A DNA stretch of 6,993 nucleotides from Clostridia bacterium (GTDB lineage Bacteria; Bacillota; DSM-521; Neomoorellales; Neomoorellaceae): positions 1 to 6,993 of the forward strand of contig JASUSX010000118.1 of NCBI GenBank assembly GCA_030445875.1, written 5' to 3'. The translations under genes were made by a program, and so were the position numbers. The notes beneath the pieces were generated by a model. It saw only the letters and a program-made list of their open reading frames with translations. It had not been told where the DNA came from and made no database searches. This document shows positions 6,225 to 6,993 of this stretch, piece by piece. Position 1 is the first letter of the stretch. Each line of letters starts with the position of its first letter.

Positions 6225-6475
6225 GTCGCTTCGCGGTTCCACCCTGGTTGAGGATTGCTCCTCCCCTCAGCGGGCATATCAAGGCCCCGGCTATAACGGC
6301 GCCCGCCCGGCAGGGCCTACTCCTTCCTTCAGCCCCACGGCTCCCAGGGGCACTTCGACGCCCGGTATCCAGGACCACTTCCAGCCGCTGGTGGTCCCTC
6401 TCTGGTGACCCCTGGTACGTCTACTCTCCCTGTTCCTCGCCTTTCCCCTATAACTACTATAAATAACCACTAACC
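6191..6475 (-). promoter_or_regulatory. T-box riboswitch, tRNA-Cys specific (cysE-cysS leader)
   Basis: The leader senses uncharged tRNA-Cys and permits read-through into cysE-cysS. The T-box sequence AGGGTGGAACCGCGA is at 6245-6231. Stem I is recognisable: lower stem CAGGG (6432-6428) with CCCTG (6349-6345), loop E halves AGTA (6425-6422) and GAA (6356-6354), GACG (6421-6418) paired with CGTC (6360-6357), and a distal hairpin bearing AGAGAGG. The specifier after GAA-G is TGC (6352-6350), a cysteine codon. The antiterminator bulge reads UGGA; its A would pair with U73, the discriminator base of bacterial tRNA-Cys. Both sites thus name the same tRNA. The length, about 285 nt, is normal. Confidence 0.93.
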
Positions 6476-6481
6476 AGCATT

Positions 6482-6511
6482 ATTATAAACCGGAGCCTTC
6501 AGACCTGTCAA
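6482..6511 (-). promoter_or_regulatory. Consensus sigma-A promoter of the cysE T-box operon, inside ispF
   Basis: Minus-strand TTGACA (6511-6506) and TATAAT (6487-6482) both match consensus perfectly with an 18-bp spacer. The predicted start is near 6475, just before the T-box leader. The whole promoter lies in the last codons of ispF, and its -10 box contains the ispF TAA stop (6485-6483). Constitutive initiation with control left to the riboswitch fits this layout. Confidence 0.87.
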
Positions 6512-6974
6512 GGAGCAGGATGGTGGCCTGGGCGGCCATGCCTTCGCCCCGGCCGGTAAAGCCCAGTCCCTCGGTAGTGGTAGCTTTAACGCTGATCCGC
6601 TCTCTACCCACCGCCAGAGCCAGGGCGATCCGCTCCCGCATCTGCTCAATATAGGGGGCCAGCCTGGGTGCCTGGGCAATGATAATGGCGTCCGCATTGG
6701 CCAGGCGGTAACCCTGCTCCCTGACCATGCCATAAACCTCCTGGAGGAGGACCAGGCTGTCAGCGTCTTTATAGCGGGGGTCGCCCGGGGGGAAGTGCCG
6801 GCCGATGTCACCCAGGGCAGCTGCCCCCAGGAGGGCGTCCGCCAGGGCGTGGAGCAAGACGTCGGCATCGGAATGGCCCGCCAGGCCCAGATGATAAGGT
6901 ATCTCCACCCCTCCCAGGACCAGGCGGCGGCCCGGTACCAGACGATGGACGTCAAAACCGCACCCTACGCGCAT
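6483..6974 (-). CDS. ispF: 2-C-methyl-D-erythritol 2,4-cyclodiphosphate synthase
   Basis: It cyclises CDP-methylerythritol 2-phosphate with loss of CMP in the non-mevalonate isoprenoid pathway; the active enzyme is a trimer. GFDVHR gives metal ligands D8 and H10, [11 protein letters not shown] gives H42, DIGRHFPP is at 56-63, and the substrate-binding [15 protein letters not shown] is at 131-145. Length 163 aa slightly exceeds the usual 157-160 because the normal end (TILLL, to 155) is followed by DRSEGSGL, encoded by the promoter of the next operon. AGGTG lies about 7 nt before the ATG. In Bacillus ispD precedes ispF, but the 19 bases left before the window edge cannot show it. gltX, which follows ispF in Bacillus, is absent here. 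Confidence 0.97.
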   Translation of the reverse strand: MRVGCGFDVHRLVPGRRLVLGGVEIPYHLGLAGHSDADVLLHALADALLGAAALGDIGRHFPPGDPRYKDADSLVLLQEVYGMVREQGYRLANADAIIIAQAPRLAPYIEQMRERIALALAVGRERISVKATTTEGLGFTGRGEGMAAQATILLLDRSEGSGL

Positions 6975-6993
6975 TATCCTTCACCTAGATCGG

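Noticed and set aside
5989..6408. Plus-strand open frame over element B and the T-box
   Set aside because: It is antisense to a well-supported riboswitch and palindrome, with no recognisable domain.
6448..6461. TATAGT and TTATAG as -10 boxes for the cysE leader
   Set aside because: Neither has a plausible -35 at 16-18 bp, while TTGACA-18-TATAAT just upstream is perfect.

Overview
The window reads as a chromosomal housekeeping segment of a spore-forming, moderately GC-rich Firmicute. The gene order (ispF, cysE, cysS, mrnC, thyX, rlmB, rae1/yacP, sigH) is essentially the Bacillus/Clostridia block, and the protein wording together with the abundant palindromic intergenic repeats suggests a thermophilic Clostridia member such as Moorella. 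The genus is an inference from memory of such genomes, not a search result. Every gene lies on the minus strand, so transcription runs from high to low coordinates.

From right to left: ispF (isoprenoid precursor synthesis) ends at 6483. Its last codons contain a consensus promoter, TTGACA-18-TATAAT, whose -10 box includes the ispF stop codon. That promoter drives a T-box riboswitch (about 6475-6191) with a UGC cysteine specifier, a UGGA tRNA-end-sensing bulge and a terminator. It controls cysE (serine acetyltransferase) and cysS (cysteinyl-tRNA synthetase), so uncharged tRNA-Cys switches on both cysteine synthesis and cysteine charging. cysE and cysS overlap by 59 bp. Then come mrnC (Mini-III, 23S rRNA maturation), thyX (flavin-dependent thymidylate synthase), rlmB (23S 2'-O-methyltransferase), rae1/yacP (NYN-domain ribonuclease) and, from its own promoter at 1126-1154, sigH (sporulation/transition-phase sigma factor). 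Downstream of sigH a strong promoter (338-366) drives tRNA-Tyr, initiator tRNA-Met and tRNA-Thr, the last cut by the window edge.

The unexpected content is between genes. Two copies of one palindromic element (A, about 3565-3761; B, about 5888-6172) sit upstream of mrnC and cysE, and their homology runs into the Shine-Dalgarno sequence of each gene. They share an 18-bp perfect outer stem and an end hairpin, with compensatory base changes in both stems. Copy B carries an extra 83-bp sequence, itself a palindrome, flanked by a 5-bp repeat (GAACT) that is present once in copy A; it looks like one mobile palindrome inserted into another. A different inverted repeat lies between tRNA-Tyr and tRNA-fMet. 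The initiator tRNA has two unusual features: a U1:A72 pair in place of the usual C1xA72 mismatch, and a U-U mismatch at 50:64. No CRISPR array, insertion sequence with transposase, prophage gene or defence system was seen.
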